Source of the DNA: Gymnopilus junonius
Lineage: Eukaryota > Basidiomycota > Agaricomycetes > Agaricales > Galerinaceae
DNA length: 64,000 bases
Assembly (NCBI GenBank): GCA_015501075.1
Contig: JADNYJ010000059.1
Span: 124,001-188,000 of the forward strand
Direction of reading: 5' to 3'
A model generated the notes under the pieces. That model saw only the letters and a program-made list of their open reading frames with translations, searched no databases and was not told where the DNA came from. How positions within the stretch are numbered: the first letter of the stretch is position 1; the number at the start of each line of letters is the position of its first letter. Shown here piece by piece: positions 26,886 to 39,281 of this stretch. The translations under genes and the position numbers were made by a program.

Positions 26886-29800
26886 CTAGTACTTCCTGCC
26901 CAGTCTGCCCACCTGGGCCTTGACATCCCTAAACCTTGCACTGCCCCTCCCACTCATCTTGCCAAACACCACCACAGTGCCCTTCTCGCCCGCCCGACCC
27001 ACACGCCCAGCGCGGTGCAGGAAGTCAATCATGTTCCGTGGTTCGTCAATGATGAAGACGTGCTTGATCTCTGGTGAGAAATCCAGGCCGCGCGAGAGAA
27101 GTGAGGTCGAGATGAGTACCCTTGGGTTGCCTTTTGCTTTTGAACTTTGAGAAGAAGAGGTAGAGGAAGAGAAAGAAGAAGATACTCTTCCCTCCTCTCC
27201 TCTTTGTCCTTCACCTGCAACGCCGCTCTCAGCGTCACTGGCATCGTTCTTACGAACCGTCCAAAGCATTCCACCCCATTTCCTCGGCTTCGGCGGCGCC
27301 CCAGTCTTGCCACTCTTCTGGACCCTCAAAAACCCAGCCAAATACTTATTCGAGCTCCTCCTCCGCCTATTCGCCGACGCACTCGTCACAGGCACATTCG
27401 ACACACCATTCTCCTCCAAATATTGGCTGAGATCTTCCACCCGGGTGCTGGAATTGCAGAAGATGACCACCTTCGAGAGACCTTCCTCCTCGCCTGCTTC
27501 GTCCTCGGCCGCGCGTGCGCGGCCCTGCAGGAGCGCCTCGAGTCGGGTCGTTCCAGACCCCTCGCCTTCCATCATCTCATCGCGTGCTTTCTGCGCGTTC
27601 CACGCCATCGCGTCTTCCGCCCAGACCCTCTTCAGCCGGTACAGGACATCGCGCCATTTGTTCCCCCCGGTCCAGTTCACATATTCCGTGCTGAGCCCCT
27701 TGGGGAGCTTGTGCAGCCTCGGCGACGCAAGCCTGATCATCCCAGGGTGTGCGTGTGTCAGGTAGGTATTCAGCGTGCTGGGGATCGTAGCGGACGTGAG
27801 GATCAGATTGAAAGGGTACGAAACGGGTTTAGCAGGTTGTGGGAGGCCATAGGCAGATTCTATCGAGGGGGTGGAAGAAGAGAAGGAGGAGGATGCGAGG
27901 TCGTTGTCCCGCTCTTTGAGGATGTACGGCACGGGATGGCCACGCGCAGCGGCCACATCAGCGAGGAGCAACCTCGTCGTCTCCTCGAAATCGCGATCAA
28001 ACAACACGTCCGCCTCGTCCACGACTACATATTCCACATTCTCCAGCCCGAGCTCACTCCTCGTGCGCCAGGGCCCGAATTCGAGGAGGGAAGGAGCTGG
28101 GTCTGTTCCGCTGTAACCGGAAATGGGTCCGGAGGCAGAAGACCCAGGAACGGCATGGGCAGCAGCGTCGGCGACGGCGCTGGCTTGGGTGTATGCCTTC
28201 GATGCGTCCAGGGCGCGGTGCATGATTTTGTCCCTGCCGCGACCCCAGACCATCTCGAGTAACTTGATAGGGGTGCCCACCATCACGTCCGCAGGCATCC
28301 TGCGGCCTTGACCTTCTTCCACACTTCCTACTATGCCTGAAGCCAGACTGTTGCCGTTGCCTCGCTGCTGGAACCCTTGTCTCACCAGCACCAGCACCAG
28401 GCACTTTCAGCTCGTTGTCAAATATTACACCCTCAAACATGCCTCCTTAGTCCACCCCCCGCCAGCCTTCCCACCCGCCTCCGCACATCCTCCCTCCTCT
28501 TTTCCCACTTCTGCTCCCTACTCACATTGAGGGTGTTCTCAGCCGACGCACACAGAACCCTCAGCTTGGTATCGGGGAAATGCAGCAGGTCCTTGGCGAA
28601 CCCGGCCAGCTGCCGCGCAAGTTCATGTGTGGGCGCGAGGATGAGGGCGCGTGGGGTGTGTTCATAGGATTTTGGGCGTTGGGTTCGGCTCTGGGTTGGG
28701 TAGCCATAACCTTGACCTTGCTCTTGACTTTGGCGTTGACGTTGATCCGCCAGTTTGGCGTGATACGCCTTGAAGAGAGGTTCGGTGAGCTTGAGATTCT
28801 GTAGCAGCGGGAGGAGGTAAGCAATGGATTTTCCGGAACCTGTTTCGGCTGCTAGGAGGAATTGGCGGTATGGTTGTATTGCCTTTCCTGCACCTGCAAG
28901 AATAACACCAGTTTCAGCACCCTCCTCCTGCGCATCGCGTTCTGCGTTCTGAGCAGGTAATTCCTCGTCCTCCTCTTGCTGAACTTCCTTACGCCTTCCA
29001 AAGCCCAAAAATCGATTGCCGAAGCCTTCCAACACCCACCGCACACTCAAACCCTGTATCAAACTCGGCTTGACGGACTCTCCGAACATCTCCTTGAGGG
29101 CACTCAGGAAGCCCGGGAGGAGAGGCGGGGAGGAGAATGTTTGGGCTGTTTCGGAGGATGAGAGTGGGAAGCCAGAGTCCATTGCATCTGGAACGCGTTC
29201 GGTGGACTGTGAAGAGAATTTTGAGGTGGCATTTGAGGGCGACGGGGTCAAGGCAGCAGAAGCGGGTGTATCGTCTGAAGAGATGGATGTAACGGGTTTA
29301 GGAGGATAATAAAATTCTTGGTCGCCTCCTCTCTCGTGCCGACCGTCATTATACTCACGCGGATGGAGTTGGCCCTCCTCAAAAGATCGGATACGATCCA
29401 CGTCCATATGCCTGCTCACCCTAGGAGGTGCAGGCACAGACTCCGGCATTGACACACGCGCAGTGGCAGGGGCAGAATAGGGTTCTTTCTGGCTTTGAGC
29501 ATACCCACCCCCACCTCGAGCCCCAGCATACCCAAAATCACCCCCAACCTCAAACGCATCGAAATCCTCCTCCCCAAATACCTTCATCCCCTTCCCACCT
29601 ACACCTCCAGCTTCAGCTCCCACAGCACCCGCCCTCCTGCGCATCATCCGGTCCATATCCACACTCCTCAAATACCGACTCGTCGCGCCTCCAATCCCAG
29701 CGCTGACGCCCAGCCGCCCGCCAGGCGTGGGCACGGGGGCGGCGAAGCGGGACGCGCCAGCCCATGCGGTGGGCGAGAACCGAGCACGAGGGTTTCTTGC

Positions 29801-31344
29801 GAGGAGGGCGAGCGAACGGGTGTCGATTCCGCGGCTGTCTCTGCGTTTGCGGTCGTTTTTTTCTTGCTGGTTGTCTCTTCTGCGGTCGTTAGAGTGAGGG
29901 TTATGCTTACGAGAGGAAATGGACAGGTTAGGGCCATAACCCACGGTGCTCCATGACGACTGCATTGTTGAGCTCCAGTCGCGTTGGCGTTCGCGGCGGT
30001 TGGAGAAGTCAAGAGGCGCAGAGCGGGCTTCTGAGGGTGGGGGTGGTTTCCAAGCTTGTGCTTGTGCTGGTGATGATGGTGAAGAATGATCTTGCTGTTG
30101 ATCTTCTCGTTCTAACGGTCGAGAACGTCGTTGACCACGTTCTTGATATTGTTCTTGTCCTTGCCCTTGTCCTTGCCCTTGGTACATCGCTGATGACGAA
30201 GGCGAAAAATCGTCTTTCCCTCTTTTTCCTACAAAAGAGTCCATCTTCCTCGGGGCATCTAAAACACGATCTTGTAACCTGGCTTCCCTCCTCCTTCTCT
30301 TCTCCTCCCTTGCTAGCTTTTTCCTATCAGAACGCGTCAAACCACGCGGCCGCTCATTAGCACCTTCCACATCGTCCCTGTACTCAAAGTTATAGTCGGC
30401 CGGGAGCCGCCTGTACACGCCTACGCCGAGCTCTGCATCGAGTTGGGCGGACGTGGAGGGGTCAAATTCGGGTACATGGGACGCAGGCACAGCAACCGAA
30501 GACGAAGAAGGACCGGAAGAGGATGCGGAGGTGTCAGGAGTAGTAGCCAACCGCTCGCCCAAGAGCCTATTAAGCACCCTCGGACTGGGCATCTTAGGTC
30601 TGGGCGTGACGCGGGGTTTGGGGGTCCCGCCCTTTCTGCTTGGACTATGGCAATGAGCTCGGCTTTGGTCGGTCTGGAGGGTTGGTTATTCCGTCTGCTG
30701 TTCCCGCGGATCTGCCAGTGCGAGAGTTCCTTGTTTTTGGGCTGCCATCTGCTTGTTTTGGGATGGGGCGGGGAAGAAGAAGAGGCAGAGGACGGGTTTG
30801 GTTTGGAGTTAAAGTTCGGTTTGGAGTTGAAATTTGGTTTAGAGTTGTAATGGGGTTTGGAATTGTATGCAGGCCTCGAGTTGTAGTTCGGTTTGGAGTC
30901 ATAGTTGGATCTGGAATTGGAACTGGAGCTGGGCCTAAAGTTCGGCCTCGAAGAGGACGCAACGCTAGAAGGTGATGCGAGCTTGGGGCGGGCACGAGAT
31001 GATGTTATGCCCTTTCGCCTAGCTTTTGGCTGTGGAACTATCACAGAGATAGATAATAATAAACTTTAGCCAATAATAAAAATAAAAATAAATGAGAAGA
31101 ACTCACACTCTACTCTCGCAGAACCATGCACTCCTCTGGCATAGCCCACAAAGTAACCAGAGCAACCTGGTCCATCTACACCTCTAACTCTAGGTCCCAC
31201 TCCGACTCGGAGATTGAGGATGCCCAACGCAGAGGCACGCACACGCCGGTGGATGTGCCGGTGCAGAGGCAGTTTTAGTTTGAGCTGGTGCAGCTGTAAG
31301 TGGTTCATGCGCAGACATCTTGAGCGCAAGAACAGGGAGGACAT
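26886..31344 (-). CDS. MRH4: MRH4, mitochondrial DEAD-box RNA helicase
   Basis: Mitochondrial helicase needed in yeast for assembly of the large mitoribosomal subunit. Exon 1 (31344-31107) encodes a basic, Arg/His-rich presequence starting MSSLFLRSRCLRMNHLQLHQ. Intron 1 is 31106-31038. Exon 2 (31037-28526) has a repetitive Asn/Ser/Lys/Tyr stretch (NYNSKP-like units), a long disordered part, Walker A AETGSGKS and PTHELARQL. Intron 2 is 28525-28404. Exon 3 (28403-26886) has VGTPIKLLEM, VVDEADVLFD (motif II), LTSATIP (III), KVVIFCNSSTRVEDL, STSLLSRGLDFS (V) and DEPRNMIDFLHRAGRVGRAG (VI). DEADVLFD plus DEPRNMIDFLHRAGR points to MRH4. The frame changes at about 30,627, where one extra G would join ...IVQAER to TPKPRVTPRPKMPSPRVLNR. 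I treat this as a probable sequence error; an unseen intron or an internal start at 30592 are alternatives. Parts of this gene are copied at 43 and 50-58 kb. Confidence 0.9.
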
Positions 31345-31600
31345 CCGACAGTCCACTGGCTATCTTATGAGCCGAGTTGAGTCTGGTCGATTGCAAGACT
31401 CTGCGTCCTTGGAGTTGGCTCGAACCAATTCAAATTCGACGTCGAGTCGGGTTGCTGCACAGCAAACCTAGACGAACCAAACAGCTTTAAGTAAAGCTGG
31501 CTGTAGCACAGATAGACCCCAGGCCAAAGATGTAACAAGCAGAGCTGAAGAACGCAGAAGACTCAAGAGCTTCACAAGTGCGGAGGAGGAAACGAAAAAT
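31345..31600. promoter_or_regulatory. MRH4 5' leader / proximal promoter
   Basis: Non-coding sequence directly upstream of the MRH4 start, conserved in part upstream of the two best MRH4 copies (54165-54420 and 57844-58110). No TATA box is evident. Confidence 0.4.
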
Positions 31601-31670
31601 GCACTGCACGTGATGTGATTTCTCGACGCGTCACGACAAAATCTAAATTTATCGCACGCATCGCAGTGTT
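31601..31670 (-). promoter_or_regulatory. Conserved MRH4 promoter block with CACGTG and ACGCGTCA
   Basis: A roughly 65-bp block containing GCACGTGA, then GACGCGTCACGA, then ATCTAAATTTATCGCACGC. The same three elements with nearly the same spacing occur at 54421-54480 and 58111-58170, each time upstream of an MRH4-type first exon. CACGTG is an E-box (bHLH site) and ACGCGT is an MCB-type site in other fungi. Their regulatory role here is inferred from conservation only. Confidence 0.5.
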
Positions 31671-31846
31671 CTCCCAGGCTCCAGCTCACAAAACTTTCTG
31701 CAGGGCCCGTCTGTAAGAGTTAGCTTAAAAAGAATTAAACACATATATTTAGCATTGCTTGTCTATTTTTCCCTTTTCTTTTAACCCCCAATGCCCCCTC
31801 CCAAACAACCTCTTGCAAAGCAGCTGTACCCAAAATGGGGATCCAC

Positions 31847-32642
31847 TGTGAGGGAGACCCTCTCTCTGGGTCTGTAATTCGGAGAAAATAAGAAATAAAT
31901 TATTTGCAGATGACCAAGTATGCACCAAGTCAATAATCCAAATCGGAACAAGCACCCTCCACATGATCACATGCGCACCTTATTTCGTCGAGCATTAAGC
32001 AGGGATCTACCCAAATTTAGATCCGAGAATCACTAGAAGCACATACTTACCATACCAACCAGGCATGCCCCGAGCTTGAACAAAAGAAATTGATTATGCT
32101 CATCATTCTTGTCACTGTGCAGCCCCTCGATGACGCCTATATGCCCCGCCCTCTTCTGAATTTGGGTTAGAACATTATTTCTTAGATGTTTTTCGGCGAG
32201 TTTTCAATTTCTTTCGGTTCTCAACGGTTCATTCTTGTGACATAAATCAATTTCATGACCTTTTCTTTCCCTATTAAAGTATGATAATTGCCGCAGTGAT
32301 GATGTGTGCTGCGGAAATGGACTGAACACACCTGCAAACAACTTTTATTCAAAAATTTTACTTTAATTTTCCTCTCTTTCTGACTATGTAGCTACAGTAT
32401 AAATACCTGGACACTTGTACAGTAGCTACCCAGTTGAATATAGCAGAATTTCAGCTCACTAGCTCAATAGTCGCCCTTGACATCTTAGTTATTACCAAGT
32501 TTCTCATGTTCACACCAGATCCAATCTATGGGAATTTATTCCACTGGATCTACCTACACTCAAATATGCTTTTGGAACCTTTAAGCAAACAGAGTTTGCT
32601 TTCGAGTCATGTTCTCGACTCGACCGACTAACTCGCTTTTCA
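31847..32642 (+). repeat. 5' LTR
   Basis: 796 bp. Contains a TATA-like TATAAATA at about 32398-32405, probably the element's promoter. Differs from the 3' LTR at six positions, always as CG here versus TG or CA there. Confidence 0.92.
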
Positions 32643-32885
32643 ACTGGAGCCCACCACGAGGGTTCCAAAAGTCCAATCAAATCATTTAACCCACACCTTT
32701 CAAATCAAATCAACCTTCTCCCAAAGGAATTTAATTTTCAACTCTAAACCACAGATCTAGAATTCAGACCACTACCATATGATGAAGCATCCTATTTTGT
32801 TCCGTCCACCAATATTTCTTCCTCAGAAATTTCCGACTCTGATAACAAGTCACCAACACGACCCAGATTTGTCCCAGTTGATTGG

Positions 32886-34271
32886 TTGCTAGTTATGCCC
32901 GATCTGTCAAATAATTCAAACACATCAGCCAATCCAAACAACACAAGCAATAGCAATACTTCGAACCCTAATAATCCATCTAACCCACCCAATCTGTCCA
33001 TTACATTGAATCCTATTCAGCCTAATCAAATGAGTACGACATGTGTTACAAATGTAAATGGCTCAGGCATGCCAAATGTACATCACCCATCTGCTCCGAA
33101 ATTCGATGGTAAAGCGATTTCACTTGCGGGATACTTAGACGAGGTTGAACAACTCACTAGGAATCATAATTTAAGCATCCAGCAAATTATTCAATGGGCA
33201 ATTCGATATTTAGCCCCAGAAGAACAGCAGTTATGGAAAATGTTGCCCTCATCTACTGGAAATGATTGGGCAGCATTCAAGAAAGATGTCTTTAAATGCT
33301 ATCCCAGTGCTAGTGAAGAACACTGCTATACCATTTCGACTCTCGAGGTGCTTATTGATAGACAAGCTGAGTTCAAGGTCACTACCTCTGAACAATTCAG
33401 AGTATATTATAGGTCATTCTACGTGATGTCTACTTATCTCAAGAATGCAGGAAAAATAAATGACTGCAAAATAAGCCATCTCTTCCTGCAAGGTCTCCAC
33501 TCTTCATTCCATAAACAAGTCCATGACCAGCTCTATGCAGAAAATCCAAGGCACCATACTGATGATCCGTTTACCATTGACCAAATTCAAACGGCAGCCC
33601 TATTCATTCTTTCATGTAATCACGGAGGCTCAGGACCACCTTCTCTCTTCCCAGCAGCATCAATGGAACCCATAGAACCTATGGTAAAGAAGGAGCATTT
33701 TGACTTTTCTGGGTTCCAACCACAGACCAACAATGGTTTCAATGTCAATAATCTGGTTGAAGAAATCATGAAGCAGGTAGAGACACTCATGCAGCAGAAA
33801 AATGATACCCCAAGGCAGAATTCAAATAGGTCGACAGGAGAGAATAAGCATAACAATGCTTGCGCTTTCTGTTCGAGCCCTTATCATTTTGTGTCTGACT
33901 GTCCAATCGCAGATGATTATATTCAGAAGGGTCTTTGCAAGAAAAACAATGACAATTTTATTGTTCTTCCAAATGGCCTTCGTATCACACCGAGAACTGC
34001 ACCTGGAAAGAACTTACAGGAATGCATTGATAATTGGAATAGGACGCATGCATCCAAGGCACCAACTGTGTCAACTAATATGCTTGGTGCAACTACAGCT
34101 CCAGTATCTAACTGGGTTATGCCAAACTCAACCCCAGTCACTTCCAATATAGTCGAATTGCAGCTCAAAGAAGATGAAGAAATAGTGACAGCTACAATTA
34201 GAGAAATGGAAGACCTGCAAATGATGGAAGTGCTCATTGCATCAACCCAGAAGAAAGTCAATGAGGCATGA
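32886..34271 (+). CDS. Gag-like ORF with zinc knuckle
   Basis: 461 residues. An Asn/Ser-rich start is followed by a capsid-like helical part (PKFDGKAISLAGYLDEVEQL, later QFRVYYRSFYVMS). A single CX2CX4HX4C knuckle (CAFCSSPYHFVSDC) lies at about residues 325-338, near nt 33861-33902. It is the only long uninterrupted structural ORF of the element and ends at TGA (34269-34271), with pol following in other frames. Confidence 0.8.
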   Translation: MLVMPDLSNNSNTSANPNNTSNSNTSNPNNPSNPPNLSITLNPIQPNQMSTTCVTNVNGSGMPNVHHPSAPKFDGKAISLAGYLDEVEQLTRNHNLSIQQIIQWAIRYLAPEEQQLWKMLPSSTGNDWAAFKKDVFKCYPSASEEHCYTISTLEVLIDRQAEFKVTTSEQFRVYYRSFYVMSTYLKNAGKINDCKISHLFLQGLHSSFHKQVHDQLYAENPRHHTDDPFTIDQIQTAALFILSCNHGGSGPPSLFPAASMEPIEPMVKKEHFDFSGFQPQTNNGFNVNNLVEEIMKQVETLMQQKNDTPRQNSNRSTGENKHNNACAFCSSPYHFVSDCPIADDYIQKGLCKKNNDNFIVLPNGLRITPRTAPGKNLQECIDNWNRTHASKAPTVSTNMLGATTAPVSNWVMPNSTPVTSNIVELQLKEDEEIVTATIREMEDLQMMEVLIASTQKKVNEA

Positions 34272-34316
34272 AAGAAGATGGGTGCTAAAGCCCAAAATGG
34301 ACCTACAACATGAAGC

Positions 34317-37300
34317 ATGGCTAAGGCATCATCCAGTAGCAATTCAAATAAGGATAGTGAAGCCAAGAACAATTCTAATAAGCAGGCTACCATTAATCCT
34401 TCAGCTCCTCAATTTAAATACACCACTCCTATTGAAGATTCTAAAGTCACCAAGAAGCTGGCAGACCATGCACTCGATATTCCTATCACTTTAACAAATC
34501 GAGAGTTACTAGCTGTGGCACCCGAAGTATGAAAGCTAGTCAAGGATCTCATTACAACTAAACAAGTCGCAAATTCAAATATAATGGCTGAGCATGTTCA
34601 GCAAAATATGGTTCATAGTCTACTCACTGCATTACCTCCTCAAGATGATGGTCTAGTGGTGGCCAACCACTCCGAAGAATTGCATGCTATTGATGTATAC
34701 TTGAACAGAATGATTCTTACAGAAGCAGTTCTGGATACAGGTTCTCAGATAATTTGCCTGCATAAAAAGAAGTGGATGGAATTAGGTCTCCCACTCCGTT
34801 CTGACCACATAATGATTATGGAATCAGCAAACAAGACCAAGAACCAAACTGTCGGACTGTTGTATAATTTAAAGGTGATGATTGGGAACTATGATTTCTA
34901 TCTACAGGTACAGGTAGTCGAAGAAGCGCCCTATGAAATGCTTCTTGGACTTCCGTTCATGACTATGACTGCGTTAAATCATCAGCACTATGAAAACGGG
35001 GATGCAGTTATCACTTTCATGGACCCAAATTCAAAGGCCAAGATCACTCTTCCAACTCACCCTCATAAACATGATGCTCTTACCAAAGAAGTGGATTTTT
35101 AGGTGTTGATGATTCACTCTATAGTCGAGGAGACACAAGTAGTCTCCATAGTTCAGCATGTTCAGCTACTACCGAAATTCCCCAATCAAACTTTATTGAG
35201 CCCTATGCGCCATCTATAATGTCTAAGATTGACTTTCAACCCTCAAATATTAAACCTCCATCCAACATCGAATTGTTAGCTTATAAGAAAGTTGCTAATC
35301 GAATGAAACCAGTGGCAACTACATTACCGGAGAAGTTTTGCATTGTCAGAAGAATTCCAAGCAATCCACTAGCAGAATTACCAATTTTACCAGAACATCC
35401 ACCAGATTTTACCCCAGGAGAACGATATACTTGAGAAAGGATGGAAGCTATGCAAGTCAATAAAAATGGCTTCCTGTGGTCTGAAGAGGAGAAATTAGTA
35501 CACTATATTATCAAGGTACACGAGATTGGATTCGCCTGGACTGAAGCAGAGAAGGGAAAATTTTCAGATGAATATTTCGACCCCATAGTCATTCCTACAG
35601 TCAAGCACATACCATGGGTACTTAAAGGCATTCCCATACCACCAGGTATCTTTCCCCAAGTCATAGAAGTTATCAAAGCAAAGATTCTATCTGGAATCTA
35701 TGAACCTTCGAACTCATCCTACAGATCTCGATGGTTTTGCATTGTCAAGAAGGATGGAAAATCGCTTCGACTAGTTCATGACCTACAGCCATTAAACGCC
35801 ATCACCATTAAAGATAGTGGACTGCCACCGATAGTTGAGCAATATGCAGAGTCATTCGGAGGATGTGGCTGCTATGCCATGTTTGATCTATTCATAGGAT
35901 TTGACCAGAGAAAGCTTGCAGTTGAATCTAGAGACTTAACGACCTTCCAGACACCTCTAGGAATGTTCAGGCTCACCTCGATTCCAATGGGATACACAAA
36001 CTTGATGCAAATTCAACATGGCGATACTACATTCCTACTCCAGGAAGAAATTCCTCATGTAACTATTCCATTTGTTGACGATGTTCCAGTAAAAGGACCT
36101 GCAACTTGATATGAGCTCGAAGATGGTAGCTTTGAAACCATACCTGAGAACCCCGGAATTCGTAGATTTGTCTGGGAGCACTTACAGAACGTGAACTGAG
36201 TTATTCAGAGAATTAAGCATGCAGGAGGGACCTTTTCAGCCCTCAAATCTTCGATCTGCATGGAAACAGCGGTAATAGTAGGACATCGTTGTACCTATGA
36301 AGGATGCATACCAGAGGAAAATCGAGTTCAAAAGATACTCAACTGGCCTATTCCATGAGACTTGACCAATGTACGAGGCTTCTTAGGGACACTAGGAACA
36401 ATTAGAGTCTTCATCAAGAATTTTGCAATGCATGCTAAACCATTGGTCGACCTTACACAAAAGAATGTTGAGTTTAACTTTGGACCTGATCAATTTTTTT
36501 TGATGGAGAAGTTGAAATTACTCACAAAAGAATGTCCAGCAATCCGAGCTATTGATTATACATCAAAGAATGAAGTTATAATGGCCATTGACTCCTCTTG
36601 GATGGCCGTCAGATTTTGGCTTTCTCAAATAGGAGATGATGGACGTCGCTACCTTCCAGATTTGGATCGATCACCTGGAATGAGCACGAGCAGAGATATT
36701 CACAAGCAAAGATAGAACTGTATGGTCTATTCCGAGCACTCAAAGCATTCAAGATTTTTATAATAGAAGTGGAAAATCTTACCATCGAAGTAGATGTGAA
36801 ATATATCAAAGGAATGATCAACAATCCAGATATACAACCAGTGCTGCCATTAACCATTGGATCACAGGTATTCTGTTGTTTAATTTCAAGCTTCGACATG
36901 TACCAGCCAAAGACCATACTCCAGCGGATGGATTATCTCGTCGTCCTGAGCACCCGAAGACCAGAAGAACCAGACGACCATGATGATTGGATCGATAATT
37001 CTTATTCATTTGCCATTGAAGTACTTAACTGGATAACTCCTCTCGCATATAAATCAGTGCTTAAATGAAGGAAGGGAACTATGGACCCAGAAATCAAGCC
37101 CTTATATCCACCACAAATTGCAGTATATTTCACCATCAAGTTTTGATGAACAGTTTCATAACAGAAGAAGTGTCTATACCACGAAGCGAGAAGGCTCGAG
37201 CTAAAGATAAGAAACTCGAAGACATTATTAAATTCCTACAGAATCCAGAAGTAATGCTGGACTTATCTGACAAAGAACTAAAGAAGTTCATCCGATATGC

Positions 37301-38561
37301 GACTCAATTCTTCCTTACCAATAATCAGTTATGGAAGAAAGATGCACATGGAAAGCACAAGCTCGTTATTCCTGAGGCAAAGAGATTAGGGTTAATTATG
37401 CAAGCCCATGACAGTCTAGGACACAAAGGAATATTTACTGTGCACATTCAGCTCCTTGAACGATTCTGGTGGCCATATCTCGAAGATGACGTCAAATGGT
37501 ATATAAAGACATGTCATGAAGTGCCAGATATGCCTCCGATTAAAAGTCATCATTCCGCCAACCATACCATCGCCAGCTGGATTATTCAGAAAAGGTGTAC
37601 ATCGACACCATGCTGATGCCTAAATCCAGAGGTTATCATTATATTGTTCATGCGAGATGCTCACTTACCACCTATCCGGAATGGTCTATGTTGAAAAACG
37701 AAAATCAAGGGCTATATCAAATTTTCTCTATCAAATCCTTTGCAGATGGGGCGCAATTGAAGAAATTGTCACAGACAATGCACCTCAATATATTCAAGCT
37801 GTTGAATATCTTGTGGAGAAGTATCACATCCACTATATCAGAATTTCACCTTACAATTCTAGGGCACAAGGACCGATAGAATGAAGGCATTTCGACATTT
37901 GAGAAGCTCTAATTAAGGCCACCGATGGTGATGAATCAAAATGGCCAGATGTTGCACCTTCAGTATTCTGGGCAGAACGAGTCACAATCAATAAATCGAG
38001 TGGTACTCACCATATTACCTTGCCCATGGAGTTGAACCATTATTACCTTTCGATCTTGCTGAAGCAACTTACCTCACACCTGACCTCGATAAAATGATGT
38101 CCACAACTGATCTTATTGCTGCACATGCGAAAATGCTCCTTAAGTGCCCAGTCGATCTTCTGCATGTACGAGATCAAGTTCTCAAGTCAAGATGGCAAGC
38201 TGTCAAACAGTTTGAGAAAAACCATTCAAATCAGATTGGTCGACTATGATTTCAAACCTGGAAGTCTCGTGCTAGTAAGAAATTCAAGGTTTGATAAAAC
38301 ACTCAGCAAGACTAAGCCATGCTACCTCGGTCCAATGGTTGTAATTCGAAGAACTTGAGGAGGTTCTACATCCTCGGAGAGCTAGACGGCTCTATTTCAA
38401 AGCTTTGCTTTGCTGCTTTCTGCCTCATTCCTTATTACCCATGAGATATCCGAGCTATTCCTGTCACCAAACTCAGTGACGAAGACCTAGAAGATGTTAC
38501 ACACGAAACCAGCAACCCTTTTGATCTGGAAAATTCAGATATTGAACAGAATGACACATAA
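34317..38561 (+). pseudogene. Degenerate pol (protease, RT, RNase H, integrase)
   Basis: Protease: VLDTGSQI (about 34730) with LLGLPFM. RT: KAKILSGIYEPSNSSYRSRW, SLRLVHDLQPLN, LTSIPMGYTN and active site FVDDVPVKGP (about 36070). RNase H connection: NVRGFLGTLGTIRVFIKNF. Integrase: HDSLGHKGIF...RFWWPYLEDDV with one zinc-finger Cys apparently replaced (CHEVPD), then VTDNAPQYIQAVEYLVEKYH. The C-terminal part is FKPGSLVLVRNSRFD. In-frame TGA codons occur at about 34530, 35432, 36107, 36196 and 36356, and single-base shifts at about 35098, 36655 and 36860. Most TGA sites stand where Arg (CGA) would fit. Non-autonomous copy. Confidence 0.85.
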
Positions 38562-38677
38562 AAGAATTTATAGCAAAGTATTTCACCTTTACTTGAACTA
38601 GGCATTATTTCAAATTTGTGTTACAAAGCATTACTATTACCCTTCAAACCTCAGCAAGATTCTCATCATCTCAACAT

Positions 38678-39218
38678 CTAATTATAGTCCCTGGAATTCC
38701 CTCCGCCCACACTATCTTCATCATTGGAAATAATTATTGGGTCGTCAACTGAATCCCCAAACATGTTGGCCTCGATGATTTCAAAATACCACCTAGCAAA
38801 ATCAAAAAGAACCCTTTGCTGTTCTGACATGATAAGATATGCATTCATGACAGCCTCCTTGCATGCACAGCCAGGGATGTTTGTGTCGATGGAAACTTCA
38901 ATGGCATTTCGGATCAGGAGCGTGTGATGATCGGATATATTGGCATAAAATTCGAGAGCCTGACAGGCACCTTGAGTATAATGTATGGCCTGCTAAACAG
39001 ATATCAGTATGAACAAGCACACTCAAGAAATAAGATTAACATACCAAAGCTGCCACAAGTCCACCAAAGATGCTCACAAAAGATTCTTCATTGGGATCAG
39101 CAGACAAGACATGTAGAGCACACGCGACTGCATTGGCTTGATCATGGGAGAAAGTCTGCGAAGCGCAGTATTGAAGACAGTAATAATCTTGAGTGGATAG
39201 GACAACAAGCATAGGCAT
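38678..39218 (-). CDS. Antisense spliced ORF inside the Gypsy element (161 aa)
   Basis: Not recognised. Exon 1 is 39218-39045, from ATG to a phase-0 donor (GTATGT). The intron is 55 bp (39044-38990, ends TTTAGCAG). Exon 2 is 38989-38678, open to TAG. The product starts MPMLVVLSTQDYYCLQYCAS and looks helical and soluble (QTFSHDQANAVACALHVL; CKEAVMNAYLIMSEQQRVLF). It ends in an acidic Asp/Glu/Ser tail. It runs opposite to gag-pol, between pol and the 3' LTR. Unlike pol it has no stop or frameshift in 161 codons, and the intron is canonical. It could be a captured host gene or an element-encoded accessory protein. Chance is possible but unlikely given the intron. Confidence 0.6.
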
Positions 39219-39281
39219 TTCGATTCGAGGATTCTGGAGATCGTGTTGACATGGAAGTCAACATTTATAGTCCCAGGGAGG

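Noticed and set aside
27147..28262. 371-codon plus-strand ORF opposite MRH4
   Set aside because: It is the antisense shadow of the GC-rich helicase exon; composition is Arg/Pro-rich with no domain, and all conserved motifs are on the minus strand.
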